Shown here: piece by piece, positions 49,501-62,128 of the stretch
How the letters are laid out: every line of letters begins with the position of its first letter
Position numbering within the stretch: position 1 is the first letter of the stretch
Program-made: the position numbers and the translations under genes
Notes under the pieces: model-generated
What the model was told of the DNA's origin: nothing
The model's input: only the letters and a program-made list of their open reading frames with translations
Database searches by the model: none
Assembly: GCA_022885665.1 (NCBI GenBank)
Contig: JAGQDJ010000023.1
Span: forward strand, 930,001-994,000
DNA length: 64,000 nucleotides
Source: Triops longicaudatus
Taxonomy: Eukaryota; Arthropoda; Branchiopoda; Notostraca; Triopsidae
Direction of reading: 5' to 3'

Positions 49501-52500
49501 TGCGTCACAGTGTTTTTCACAAACAATTTTTCGTCATTGCACAACCATTGCACAGGCAATTAGCACAACTATTAAGGACAAATGACGTTAGATTTCATCC
49601 GGAAGGCGACGAGCAGTACCGTAACACAATTGAGCAATGAAGCACTTAAAATCCATAGATGAAGGAACTAGGGACTTGAGCCTGTGCGTCAACTGGAAAC
49701 CGGAATGGCAATGGATTCGGATAAGGAAGGGAAGCTGGGCAAAGCCAAAGTTACTCAAGACAAGGAGGTGGATGCTGGCTGGCTAGTTTCCAGCCTCTAT
49801 CCCAACATCTTGCCGAGCCATAACGCCTTCATCCCTAACTAAACTGAACCCAGACACAGCACGAGTCGTAAGTTTAGGTTACGTTAGCTGAGACTCTTTG
49901 AAAGACACACTACTCGCGCCCCTGCTGGTTTGAAGGCGCCCCCGCTTTTCGTTTAACGAGAGATCGGTGTCAGCTAGCCAAGACGGCGGTTATGTTATAA
50001 TTCTTCATACGAACAGCCGGGGCTTCGGAGCTAAGAGACGGTCTGACACGCGACCAGCGCGACATACCGTAAGGACTGACAGCAAAAGCTGTAGTCCAGC
50101 AGCTCGGCATCTGCTTGTGTCTCCGGGTATGACCTTGCTTCAAGTACACAGTAGTTGTTTCCAACTGAACACAATCATGTAGTGTAACCAACGAAGCCTA
50201 ACCACGTCCAATTTTTCCCAGTTCCGTAAAACAAGATGAAAACCTGTGTGTGGCCTTCACAATACCCGAAACTCACGGACGTGGGTTTGCCAAACACGCA
50301 AATGAAGCGAGTGTATTTCGCTATTGCTGAATTTCCTGGTGGCAACGGTCCCACCTCATTATACATTTTTTTAAAGTGGTTAGGAGGGGTGGGCGAAAAA
50401 AGCGGGTTTGAAAGTCAACTTTTATCTCGCCCCATGCACTCACCAAGACGACGCCCACGTCGTAAGCTTGTATTAAAAAATTGGGCGTTTACGAAGACCC
50501 TTGTTTCTAAGAAAGTCCTGAAGAATGTAAATAGCCAGAAGTGAAGTGATTCACCACCAGGCCCTCTTCCTTTGAAAGTATGCCGTAATCGCCGTTGTAT
50601 TAAGATAATGCGTTCAAATTTTTATCAGGTTTGGAATTTCTTTTTTGTTCAGGTAAGTGAAGTTGAAACCCGTAATCTCGTTGGATGCTTGGCTTACCTA
50701 ATTTTAGAACACACGGTTGTTTAACAAGGAACATGAATGAGGAATGTATATTTTTAGGGATTTACAGCGAAACTCTTTGGAGGCATACAGCAAAAAGAAC
50801 ACGCTAAGGGGAAGATATCGAAAGGAACAGCATGAAATACTTCCCGGACATAAAAAGAGGTGTTCTTAGCTCTTGTCAAGAGAAGTGATGCCGCTTGCGA
50901 GGATCGGTTTAACAACTACGTGTCTTCTTTGCTCGACTGGTGCCCATAATGAGAGGAAATTTAACTTTAGCACCTATTTCAAGCCTAATTTCGTTCCGGA
51001 ATGAAAGAGTTACTCTGTACGCACGTGTTGGGAGTTAGGTTTCTTTTTTTGTGTGTTCAAGATAGTTGTGTAGTAACCAGTTTACGAGTAGTAACCCGCC
51101 CATACCGTCTCTGTCTACCTTTGCCTTGGCGTTATTAATCGTGACTGGCTGTTATGTGCAAGGAAAGGACGTCTTTGAGTGCAGTCAAGGATGACAGGGT
51201 TTCTCGTGTCAGTTTCAGATCCGAACGTGGTACAGAGCTGGGTAGGTATGACAAAGCAGAGCTTTCCGGGCTAAAATTAACAGTAATAGGGTTACTATAT
51301 TACTCCTCAAGCTTACGTGCACTGCGCACATGCGCTTTAAACGACTTTTACCTAAGGAATGTCAGACTTTAAAGAAATAACCTTAAAGGAATAACCTTAA
51401 AGAAATAACTAATATGCTAACGAATAATTGACGAAAAATAATAAACATAGGAACGTAAGGTTTCGTAATTATGAACATATTACGTATCTCTTTCTATCTA
51501 GTGTATTTGAGTAGCTGCACGTATTTTTGTATGGTTGTATGGAAACAGTGCTTCGTAATTAGTAAAGGAAACGGATACATTTGGTCTGCTTCAATGAAAT
51601 ATTTGTGTAATACATAAAAAATCCTTATTTCTTACCTTGTTGCCTCATGGCAATTGACACAGTTTCCATAATGAAGCAACAAAAAATAATAATCGAAGGA
51701 TAAAAGGTGATTTGTTCCGGTGGACCCCTTGCGGAATGGTCAACAATCCGTCGTCGAGTCGTGAAACAAACACAAGGCTATGAAGGAACAAAACGAGGCT
51801 GTCGCTTGATCAGCATTCGTAGCACACCCTCCCAATCCGAACACCAATTCTTATGTCCGGTAATAAACTGGTTTTGAAGGGAAAAAAGTAAGAAAACACA
51901 AAATAGCGAAAACAACTGGCACTATGGTTCGACGACAAAGTTACGGTGTGGCAGGACTGCTATGTACCAACAGAGAGAGTCAGCGCTTCCTAGTTTTGTC
52001 GACTTGTAAAAACAGCCTATTTCCGAGCAGCTGAACTCGTACCGATTGACATACGGAAGGAAACTCAGCGACGACTTCCATACAGGCAAACCTGCAAGCA
52101 TGGGCTATCCTAAACGCACTGCGTCGTTCTGGCGGCTGAATTCCGGTAAGTACTAGTCTGAGTCTGACAGCATAAGTCCTTTTCTTGACTCTTCCACGTT
52201 CACAATCTAATCTCAGGTGGCCGTGGAATGCATGACGCGACCACTTGTTAGGAAGTGTAAACAAGAGCTTAACTTTTGAACTCCATATGCAGAAACCAAG
52301 CCTCTGTGGTTTATGTTGATTAGTGTGCCTAAAGATGCCACGGAAAACGCAGAACGGGGTGATAAACAAGTACTTTATTTCCTTCAGTAGTCAAAATAGG
52401 CCATTTATTAAAAACCGGGCAGGCACCAATGAAAACAAGTGGAAAGACCATGTACACTCAACATCTTATTTCACATGTGTAGAGCGGTAGTGATGTAAAG

Positions 52501-52516
52501 GGAAAGGTTGTTTGGC

Positions 52517-55500
52517 TTACAGTCGAACTTCTTGTTGCGAAACTAGGATTTCAACTGTTTCGGGAGCTTGCCTCAAATAGTCAATAGCTTCCACATAAGT
52601 GATGTCTTCAAACGAGTATCCGTTCACACTAATAATCCGATCTCCTGAAACACACAAAAATTACAGTTTTAACTGACGTCCAAATTTTGCAACAAACCGC
52701 GATACCCATACGCCACAACTCAAAGAGTGTTTTACAACGAGCTGAAATAACGTGACAGCATTTTTTTCTACTAATAAAAACTTTGTTTTTCATACAAAAC
52801 TGTACAGCACTGATACGTTCGCCAAAGGATCATGAAAGTACAATCGCTCTTCAATACTCATGTCAAAGAGGAGCAATTCGCAATGGATAAATAAACAGAG
52901 CAATCGAAAGATCTATTTGATTGCGGTGAGAGATTTAATTAATAGCGCAAGTAAACTCTAGTGGGAGCTTCAGGTCTGACGACTACGGGGGCCTGGGGTA
53001 TAAAGAACGTCGTAAAAGAGTTTTTTTGCATTTCAGGAGCAGCAGGACGGAGCGGAGCGACAGGAACGTTTTGAGGCATTTGGGGAGCGTCGAAAGTTTG
53101 GAAGTTAGCTTGAGGTGCTTGATAGGTGTTGTAAACTGGAGCAGCAGCAAAAGTAGGAGCGGCAACGGGAGCGAGGACTGGCTCGTCTTGGTTTCTTAGC
53201 TCATCCTTGGTTACAGCAACGTACAGGGTTTGAGGAGCATCGGGCATATTAATGGAGTGAGTAGCTTTGTCACCACTGGGAGCTGCCTGTCCTGGTTTTT
53301 CAATAACATTGCTATGGAATCCCGTTTCGTCGGCGGTGTATTGGACAGTTTGCTGAACACCATCAGGGCGGATGTACGAGTACGAGCCACTTACTACGCC
53401 GTCTTTCTGCGCTTCACTGCGGGTATAGCTGTTGCCCGCAATGCCGTCCTTAATATCGAACTGGAAGTTGTAATCCTTCTGCAAAAGAACGTTCCATTTT
53501 GGTCAAACTGGAAAATAACGGCTTTGCTTCTAAAAATAACGCGTTAAAGACACTTACGGGAGGCTGCTCGGGCTCCGCGGCAGGGGCCATAGCCGGTACA
53601 GGGGCGTAGTATCCTTGCCCTTTGGGCGTTTGCGCAGCAGGCGCCGCTAGGCCGTAATACATTGAAGGGTAGGCCAAGGCCTGGGATGCCAAAGCCATCA
53701 AGGCAACAAACTAGAAAATTGGAAGATTAGCCATAGATTCCTAGCTTACTGTAGTTTTGGTGTATTTACCTTAAAAAACGCCATGATCGCTGGAGCTGGA
53801 AAGCAGATTTCCTGGGCAAATATGTTCGAGGTCGTACTGCTGGATGAGCACTGATGCTGTGAGCTTGGTTGGTGGGAGCTTTTATAAGCGACATTTCTGC
53901 ACGGTCTTAAGAAAGAACCGTTCATTTGTCGGTGTAGGGTTTCAAGTTTTCAAGGCCTTTGAGGCATCAGGTCTGTGTTTCCCTTCGCGTATGACCCTAC
54001 TTTTCACCGTTAGCCTCAGGAAAGGGGAAAAGCCGAAACAAGGTCGTAAGGGGGAAGAGCTAGCATTATTCCCGTCCGTGCCGTTGTTACTCCCCTTTGT
54101 TTTGACTAGACTCTCATTTCGTTAGCCAACTAGCATTAGGAGAATGAAGACAAACTTGGGAAATATTTGTGGGAGCTCTGGTTTGGGAAATGTCAATTTT
54201 CGGGCAATGTTTTTACCTGCGCATTCCTCGATCTCCTCAGCTTCGTTTCACAAATCGACGGACTGAAAACGACGGGGAAAAAATAAGACCCAACGCGCTT
54301 ATAAATGAATAAAGCTATCGGTTATGATCTAGCGCTGGGTAGCGTTCTTGTTGACAAAGAAAGAGGTAACAAGCATAAAGATGGATGTTTGCTCCTAAAG
54401 ATGCCTGACGACCCCAGCATAGCAAAGGGTGCGACCTAATTTTCGGTTCTCTTCTTCACTCTCGTTTGCTTCCGCTTGTTCGCTCTTGTTTTTGACACCT
54501 CGCTTCAGTGGCGTATTGGACAGTTATGAAGGATAGTTTTCTTCAAGGTATTTGCTGTCATGTCAATTCGTACCGTACATATATAAAGGACTAATCGAAT
54601 ATTCATGTTCACACAAAGTTGCACGTGAGATTCCATTCAAATATTTCTAGCTTTTTTTACCCCTCCGCATTCTGAATAGTTAGATTATCTGAAACTCTGG
54701 ACTTCAACGTTCTCAAGTGTTACATTTCCCGCGATATTCGTTTATAACAAATCTCGCATCCGTTGAATCGTTATTCATCGAAAGCTATCAGAAAAAGTAA
54801 AAGTAATTAAAAAAACATACCAGGTTGTAAAGTTCCTTCTAATGCAGCAGGACCACCTGGAGTTAAACCCATTAAGAAAACGCCTCCTGACGCTCCTCGT
54901 GCTACAAGAATGCCTAAGGCACCTTTTTCATCTTTGTTTAACCTGAAATAAAGTTCCAATAAACCACGTTAGCTATAACGTAAGGTCACAAGAAAAAAAT
55001 TACCGGATACGGACGTTGCTAGGATGTGACGGCGAGACTTGGGCTAGTCGATCAAACCTTTCAGCCAGCGAGCAGCTAATAGATTCGCCCCCATCACAAA
55101 AAACGGTCTCATCCACCGATCTTACACTCATATCTATCGGGGGAAAAAATACCACGTTAATCCAACAGAGAGGCTTTCAAGATCATCGTCACTGAAAGTG
55201 AGCGATTCCTATGCGGCACACAATTCTTTCCACAAGTCACACTTTTTTCCTCACATTTTGAAAGGAAAAATATAATCTAGGAGATACGTGTCTATCATGT
55301 TCCTTCCACCGATAAGTTCGCGGACGACAAAGCTTTTCATATTACTTTCAATCCCCAGCCGCTTTGTTATTTTCCCTCCCCGTCTCCCCTCCCGATCGAA
55401 GGAATCGAAATAATAAGTTCCGCATGCAAAGATTTAACAATAGCCTTAGGAAGGAAAAAGGACAAAAATTGAGACAGGAAAACGAGTTAAGTGAAAGAAA

Positions 55501-58500
55501 ACGGATAGATGAGAAATGCGTTAATTTCCAGAGCCTCATAAATTCCCGTTTACCCATCCGTCCCTTTAACACTGAAAGGACTAGCACACAAAGCGAAGAA
55601 TAGAATCTAAAGCGGCATCGATTATCAGGCGCTTTTGAAGTAGCTTTTTTTTTCAGCGGAATAAAGAAAGGTGTGTCCTTTAACAATATTTAGTAACAAA
55701 AAAGAACCCCAGAGAAAGGGTACTAGCGTGTCAAATTTGAATAGAATCAGATTGCATACTCACCAACAACGTAGGCACCACTACTCGACCGCAAAGCCAA
55801 GTTTTCAGGCTGTGCCGACAAGGGTGCATTTAAAGTTGCGTAAATATTGTCTATACTACGTAAACGTTGCCGGTTTAATGCCGCTGCCGAAATTCGGGTT
55901 CCCATACGCACCACAGCGCTTTTTTTGGTCGGGCTGGTGGTGGCAGAAAGACTGTACGATTGCGACCGTCGACACGTCACTTTGGACTCGGCGGTATTGT
56001 TAAGGGCCGTAATTGCTGCTGACTCGTTCCCAGAGCTCAGATCTTCTTCTTTTTTCCCATAGTTGTACGAGGTTAAGAAAAGAAGCCCGTCCGAAGACCC
56101 CCGCGAATGTTGAATACTTGGTGGATTGTCATCAGGATCAATAATTATCACGTTGGTTGTCTTCATAAGTTCAGCATTGGCATTTAGGTTATTACTGCGC
56201 AAATCTACTTGACTGTCCCTAATTTCCATTTCCTCTCTGCTGCTTTCGGCGGCAAATTGCGCATGCTGGTCCAATGGTTTGGTTGGGTCCAGGTCGCTGA
56301 ACGGCACGAATATCTTGATCTTATTAACTGTAGCGTTGGAGGCTTCGTGAAGGGAGCAAGCCTTTGGCTGTTCTTCTTCATAATGCTGGGGTACAATATC
56401 GATTGGCACACAATTGGTCAGGTCTTCGGGTGACTTAGCGTTGTTGGGTACCGAAGCTGTATGGCTTGGTAGACACGGCACACTTGAGGACAAGTAGTTG
56501 CACTGATGACGAGCAATGCTGGCGTGAGCTGATATCAGTTCGTACACTTCTAGCATCCTGGGAAAGAAGAAAAGGAAAACACAAGCTTGACATAGCTGCC
56601 TTCTTATAATTGCGTGTGGCAATGCAAATTCCCCGCATGCCATAGCTTTTCAGTGCGACCGACTAGTTCCTACACTTGATTAGCTGTAGGTCTTTTTCCG
56701 TCTTCTCTGTTTTATGTTCATCGGTATAAATAAAAAATAAAAAATCACCTAGTAGCGCCCACGCAAAAACGGTGTTTGGCACCGCTATGGCACAAAGTGA
56801 TGATAAGGTCGTGTCGCGTGTGTGAGATCTTGGCGATGTGCTTCCATGGCACGAAGCTCGAGTGCTTGGACAAGCGCAAGTTAGACGAGATAGGTGCAAG
56901 CGCCGACACGGGTTTGGTAGCTTCGGTAAGTTCTAACCCTTTCAGGCTGACACTTAAAGTCATCGGAGTGGTGGTCGTATTATCATCCTGCGATTGGGAG
57001 AGGAAAATTCATTTCTCAGTCTACAGGGAATCCCCCCATAAAAATGGGATGCAGCAATAAATTACTTCCACAACATCGAAGGAATATTGGCCATAAGTAG
57101 GGCACTGAATCAGATACATGACGAACAAACGTTCTGCTTGACTTCGACTAATGCCAACCCCTTGATGGCTTCGATGGCGCGATTCTAATGTTTGTCGAAC
57201 CCAGTCTTCTGTTGCAGCATGATTACGAGGGTCCACAGTATCCCCCGCACTCCTTTGGCTCGTCCACAGCCATGCAGGGACGTAATGATTCAGAACAAAG
57301 TATTCCCCTTTTCCATGAACCTGAAACCACAGCCGCATCGTTCAGAGCAAATGTTGTGGGAGAAGGGCTGCTCAGAACGAACATAAAACTTGTTCGCTGG
57401 CCAGCCACATTAAATAGAAAAATGGGCTCATGCATAATCTATGGACTTTACTTGTTCGACATAGTCACCGAACTCGGCTTGCAACGCTAGGCTTGCCAAG
57501 TGTATGCAGTCCTCCTGTTTCAATGGCAGTCGGTTTTCCAGCACGTCCCTTCGGAGTTGCAAATACAGCCAATGGCGATTGGTGGGCCTAAATCCGGGGA
57601 GTTGCAAGAAAGAGAAGACGTGACACCATGACACAAAGATATTGGTCGTCACACGTTACTTTAAAGCATCGAGATCTCGGAAATAGCACTTGAAGCGAAG
57701 ATATACAGTAAAGGTGTCCGTGGGCAAGCCGCGACTCCGGTTTCCTTTCCACAAACTTGGTGCCATTTTCACGATTTTAAATTCAGACGGTGTGAATACG
57801 AATTGGCCATTTCGGAGGCAAGCCAGGCCACAGTAACTCACGTCTTCCAGGCCTAGATGAGATGTCGTCACCTGAAATAACCAACATGGTTAGAATTCAC
57901 GCCCCAGCGCGCACTTGTTTCACGCATTTTTACCTTGAGGATCTCACCAACGCTGGCACGAGACAAATTACACTCCACTTCAATTCTCCGGCCGTCCAAA
58001 GCAACAATTAGCACACGGCCCTAGATTCAACAGACAGTTACAAGAAAAAATCAACGTAAATACACGTTCATTACTCGTTTTGCTCTGAATGTAAGCAGTA
58101 AAAATGGGAGGAGTAAAAAATGAGCACCGAAAAAGAAATCAGAAATAAAAATAGAAATGAAAGACTGTACTTTTTTCTTCCCCGCTAATTGGATTTGGTG
58201 CGCAGGAAGAGCACTTCTGACGACAAATTCCGGACCCGTGCAGTACGAATTAATTTCCGTAGCACAGTGAGTGTTCTCCTCCAATTTGGGAAGCGCATTT
58301 AGAATGGCAGTCGGCGTAGTTGAACTCGCTATGGCTTTGTATTTCTTTTTTAAATGTTGCGGCCAAGACAACGACGAATTCATCGCATCGCCCAACAACT
58401 TATACAATCTTGACGGAGCACGCTGAACGGGATGGCGTCTTTTAATAATGTCTTTCCCGGTGACGGAGCCCTTAGACACGTATGGTTGTTGTGTTTGATT

Positions 58501-61004
58501 GAGGCAATTATTATTCAGCTGCGTTTTCCGCAAACTTTTGTCGTCGGTCTCGTCGGAAATTCGCCGAATTTTCGAAGGGCAGCTGCCGTCGAGCACTGAT
58601 GAAGCGGGATGGCTCGGGTTGTCCTGGCGAGCACACGATAGACGATTTTCCAAATTAGACTGTGCAGTGGGTGAGGCTGGAGCTTGCAACACTGTGACCA
58701 CTGAGTAGGCGTAATCCGTGCTATTAGAAGTTGTCGTCGGAGCTGGAGACAGCGATAACGAAGGCAGACTACTACTGTTACGCGTTCCTCCTGTGCCTCC
58801 CCTTCCTCCCGTGGCAGAAAAAGCGTTTGGCAGCGTAGAGGGAAGCACATCCAAACTGTTGAGGGATGTGTGACGGGACAAACCGGATGAAATGGCCGAG
58901 TCCTCCGTGAGATAGCCGCCTTCCAAACAATCGTCCACCTCGCTCAGGCCTCGCTCGCAAATCTGCCGTTAAAAAGGCTAATAGGTTATCAAACTAATAA
59001 AACTGAGTATTGTGAGCTGCCAACCGTGACCTCGTCGATTTCCACAACAAATAAATAACAAAGACAAATAATTGGATGCTCTATTTCAAGAATATAAAAC
59101 ATAATTTTACTTGAGAATTGCTACCAAGAACTTCGGCGTAGCAAGCAGCCATAATTTGCGCTGGATTAGCTTTAAGTCGTGCAGGGATGAATTCGCTCCA
59201 GTGGACCACGGTCTGCGAAATGAACAGCATGAAGTGAATTCCTCCAGAATCAACAGTCATTTTTTTCTTATCGTTCTTGTCGACTAGCCCAATTGCTGAA
59301 TCAACGTGTTTCACTCGATAAATTTCCCTATACCTACTGTGTATAGACAGTTGTGTTTTCCAGAACAGGGAAGATACGCGGAAATAAAGAAAGGCTGAGG
59401 AAGAAATTTAGACAAATTGTGTAACTCAATGTCGTCCGTTCTCCAATCGTATTTCTCGTCTTATTAAAGAGCAGCGACGTTATTACTGAAGCATAATCAA
59501 GAGATGCAGAGATAAAACGTTAGTGGGTAAATTGTGTAGGGATTGATGAATAGAACAAGCCCGGAAGACGCCAAAGTTTATAGGTTGAGGTATCTTGCAG
59601 TAAAGTTCCAGAACTGCGTGAAAGCTGAAGGAAGCCTGGAGTAGAAAGATGCGAGGGTTGAAGACGCTATAAACCCCGTTTCTGTACCACAAAACTTGGG
59701 TAATGTCTTGCTGAAATGGTGGCTTTTGAACTCAAAAAACCGCCAGTTCTCTCTGACCAACCACAGATCCATTAGAAACCGGCACATCAGGATCCTGTCC
59801 CCTAACTATCTTAAGCGCCACAGCGAAAGAAAGGACATGTATAAAATTGAGAGCCTATGGAAAAATAGCAAAGAGACATATTACAGCTATCGAACTCCTC
59901 TCCTTTCATGTACGCCAAAAGCGAAGATCAGAACAGATTACGGACTACACTTTCTACTGTTCCAAACAAAAACGACCAAAGCTAAAAAAAGTCAGTCAAA
60001 ACAATTCTGGAGCCATCTGCTAGCCATTGCAGTATTATTCATGAAAAGACTGTTTTTTTTTTTGTAGCATTGCTGCAAGGGTACAGTCAATCAATAAGGA
60101 GCAGCTGAAAATCAAGAGGAGAGAAGGAAGGACTATTTGCTGTAAGCAGCTAGGCTCGATCAATTTGGAAATACTGTAGGCATAGTAGAGAGGATGGACA
60201 GAGCAACCCCCTTCTTTCTTTGGATTACTTTGTCTGGGAGAAACCCAAGGGAATTGTACGTTACAGATTGGATACACGTCGACACTGTCACAATTGTTAG
60301 GATTCTTAATTGCACAGCGATCCGATTTTTTTCCATCGAAAAACAACGCAAAAATTTTACCTTTTTAACGTCTTCTCGAGTGAGATTTTCTGCGGACATT
60401 AAACCCTCTAACACCTTGATGGCAGTAGTCTGAAGTGAATCTTTCAATTCGTCAGGCATTGCAGCCAGTAACGCGGCTGCTAAGCTTCTAATACCTAGGA
60501 CGCAGGCGGAATTCTGGAAGAAATCATCACAGCTGTCATTATTTGTCAAGGCTTGGAAATTCCGTCGAGCTTCAAGCGCATTCAGTGAAGTATTGTGGAG
60601 CAAACTTTGAAGTGTGAAGTTACACTCACTTGGCTTGCAAAATAGACTTGGCCGTTTTTGTTGAGCAGCACTTGCTGCAAGATGTGCCGTGCTTCTCCAC
60701 TAGCAACTAAGTTAGGAGAACGTGTTAGATATGGCTCTTATGAACGAAATTATTCTTTTTTTCGTTCGTCCGGTCCAATTCGGGAGCAATTTCTACGCTC
60801 TTTTAGAGGCAGTGTCTGTTAAAACTTACCCTTTTCCTTAAGAGGCAGTTGTGGGCTTCTGGTAAGGAGAGAAGATTTAGCCGATAGCTCGCTAGACAAT
60901 AGCCACAAAAGAGCCCAAGCTTCGTGGACTTGCAAGGGTGCTCCACGGACTTCGAGAACTTCGCCCAAGGAAACGGTGAGCTGTTGCGGGACTTCCGACG
61001 ACAT
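52517..61004 (-). CDS. PTPN13/FRMPD2-like scaffold, N-terminal half (KIND-FERM-PDZ1)
   Basis: Exons in transcript order: 61004-60830, 60706-60630, 60513-60361, 59212-59111, 58962-58171, 58020-57934, 57871-57660, 57587-57452, 57320-57066, 56987-56749, 56557-55764, 55133-55004, 54942-54821 and 52644-52517; 1133 residues if it stops at TAA 52517-52519. The KIND domain comes first (SLGEVLEVRGAPLQVHEAWA, then GQVYFASQ and LGIRSLAAALLAAMPDEL). After a Ser-rich linker comes the FERM: F1 VALDGRRIEVEC and FTPSEFKIVKMAPSLWKG, F2 YLQLRRDVLENRLP and HLASLALQAEFGDYVEQVHG, F3 HSSFVPWKHIAKI, all close to PTPN13. A Ser/Thr linker leads to PDZ1 (GALGILVARG, LTPGGPAALEGTLQPGDRII), ending ILVSQQEVRL. Such scaffolds link membrane proteins to cortical actin. 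The stop overlaps a GTAAGC donor; splicing there would continue into 49429-48420 and give a protein of about 2492 residues. The third exon uses the only in-phase acceptor I found. Confidence 0.87.
52939..53784 (-). CDS. Rebers-Riddiford cuticle protein (nested in scaffold intron)
   Basis: Structural chitin-binding protein of the exoskeleton. Three exons in transcript order: 53784-53770, 53710-53558 and 53478-52939; 235 residues. The five-residue first exon (MAFFK) plus FVALMALASQALA forms a signal peptide, the usual exon split for arthropod cuticle genes. A Pro/Ala/Tyr-rich segment follows (MYYGLAAPAAQTPKG). The RR domain (Chitin_bind_4) covers roughly residues 57-122 with YNFQFDIKDG, GSYSYIRPDG and VQYTADETGF. 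The tail is Ala/Pro/Gln-rich and ends VYLRY. RR-1 versus RR-2 is uncertain. The gene lies entirely within the 52645-54820 intron of the scaffold gene on the same strand, with its own TATA box, so it is an independent nested gene and not an exon of the host. Confidence 0.93.
53879..53886 (-). promoter_or_regulatory. TATA box of the nested cuticle gene
   Basis: TATAAAAG on the minus strand about 95 bases upstream of the ATG at 53784, giving a predicted start site near 53850 and a 5' UTR of about 65 bases. Confidence 0.6.
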
Positions 61005-61870
61005 AGCTTTATCTGCACTTTCTACTATGGGAGCGGTAACAATGAATCCCAAGCAAACGATTGAGAAAGAGAGGGAAAGACAAAAAGAAAAGTAATGCGT
61101 TAGGGTTATAACGTTGCTTTGGGAAGTATACGAACACATATAACAGGGCAACCCTTCGGAAAGTATACTAAGTCATAAAACATGGAAGGGTAGGAGAGGG
61201 GGGGGGGGGGAGGTCAATCTGAGAAAAATTCAATAGCAACGGAAAGTTGCAGCATTGCAACTGACAACTGCAGAATGAACCTTCCAGAAAATGACAGCTA
61301 TGGATTTTGCTATCAAATTCCGAGGTTTCCTCTCCCCGGCAAAGCAGCACACAAAAAAGAACCGCACCCGAAACTTACGATTTTTTTTAGCTAAGCAACA
61401 CAACTTATTTTTCCTGTCTGGCGGGAGCCTCACGAGCAAATCTAATGCATGCAAATGCGGACAATCCTCCGGTCGTCTGCCACGTTTTATACAGCGTTAC
61501 ATAACTTTATCCCCTTGCTCCCGTGTTCTCGTTCTTAACTGACTTGACTTCTTTAATCCTTACCTTGATGTTTTCAACAAGGCATATATTCCTAGAAATT
61601 GCCGGAAACTATTGCTGTTGGATTCTCTTGAAACTTCTGAACATTTCCAAGTTCCTGAAAGTTAAGGTAAAAACCATTTAGGACTCCGAAATCCTTCATA
61701 GGTTCAAATTGTGTATTACATTTGTCTAACTCATTCAAAACTGTCTGTACGTTACATTCTATAACAAATTCCTTTTAAGTAACAATTTTCTTTCGATGTG
61801 CCAACCTCCGTTTAACTACCTAACAAGGAGTTATCCATTGCACATTTCCAAGACGCTTTATTAACAATGT
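61005..61870. other. Scaffold 5' flank, no supported gene
   Basis: Contains the presumed scaffold promoter or 5' UTR introns and a G-run at about 61199-61211. No coding sequence is recognised. Confidence 0.5.
61857..61862 (-). promoter_or_regulatory. Polyadenylation signal of the 85-residue microprotein ORF
   Basis: AATAAA only nine bases after the stop codon of the 61871-62128 ORF, consistent with a very short 3' UTR and supporting that ORF as a transcript end. Confidence 0.45.
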
Positions 61871-62128
61871 TTAAACTGCAACCACCGGATTGGGACCGGG
61901 TTGCCGCTCAGGTTCTGCTGAATAAGACATACGGATGTACGAATGCGAGTGTTGAATAGGAACAGGGATACTGCTACAGCTATCACCTCGACGAATTCTC
62001 GTCTTGGCAGAATCTGTCAACGGGGAAGGATGTGGCCAGGAAATGGGAATGTAAAACAGGAGGCAGGTCATAGCAGCACCAAGTACAATAAGGACCACGA
62101 TCACATCAAATGCTAGTAAAGGATGCAT
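61871..62128 (-). CDS. Putative single-pass membrane microprotein A
   Basis: An 85-residue ORF from ATG at 62128 to TAA at 61871. A short N-terminus (MHPLLAFD) runs into one hydrophobic helix, VIVVLIVLGAAMTCLLFYI, and then a polar tail with PHPSPLTDSAKTRIRRGD and a Ser/Pro/Gln-rich end. No signal-peptide cleavage site is evident, so it is likely a signal-anchored protein with a cytosolic tail. The frame is open for a few codons upstream (NYFI before the Met), so it may instead be the last exon of a longer gene. Family unknown. It shares its layout and several residues with microprotein B at 63304-63453. Confidence 0.4.
   Translation of the reverse strand: MHPLLAFDVIVVLIVLGAAMTCLLFYIPISWPHPSPLTDSAKTRIRRGDSCSSIPVPIQHSHSYIRMSYSAEPERQPGPNPVVAV

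Noticed and set aside
50236..50544. Plus-strand 102-codon ORF with a basic C-terminus
   Set aside because: Lies in the presumed scaffold intron; no homology, signal or regulatory context recognised.
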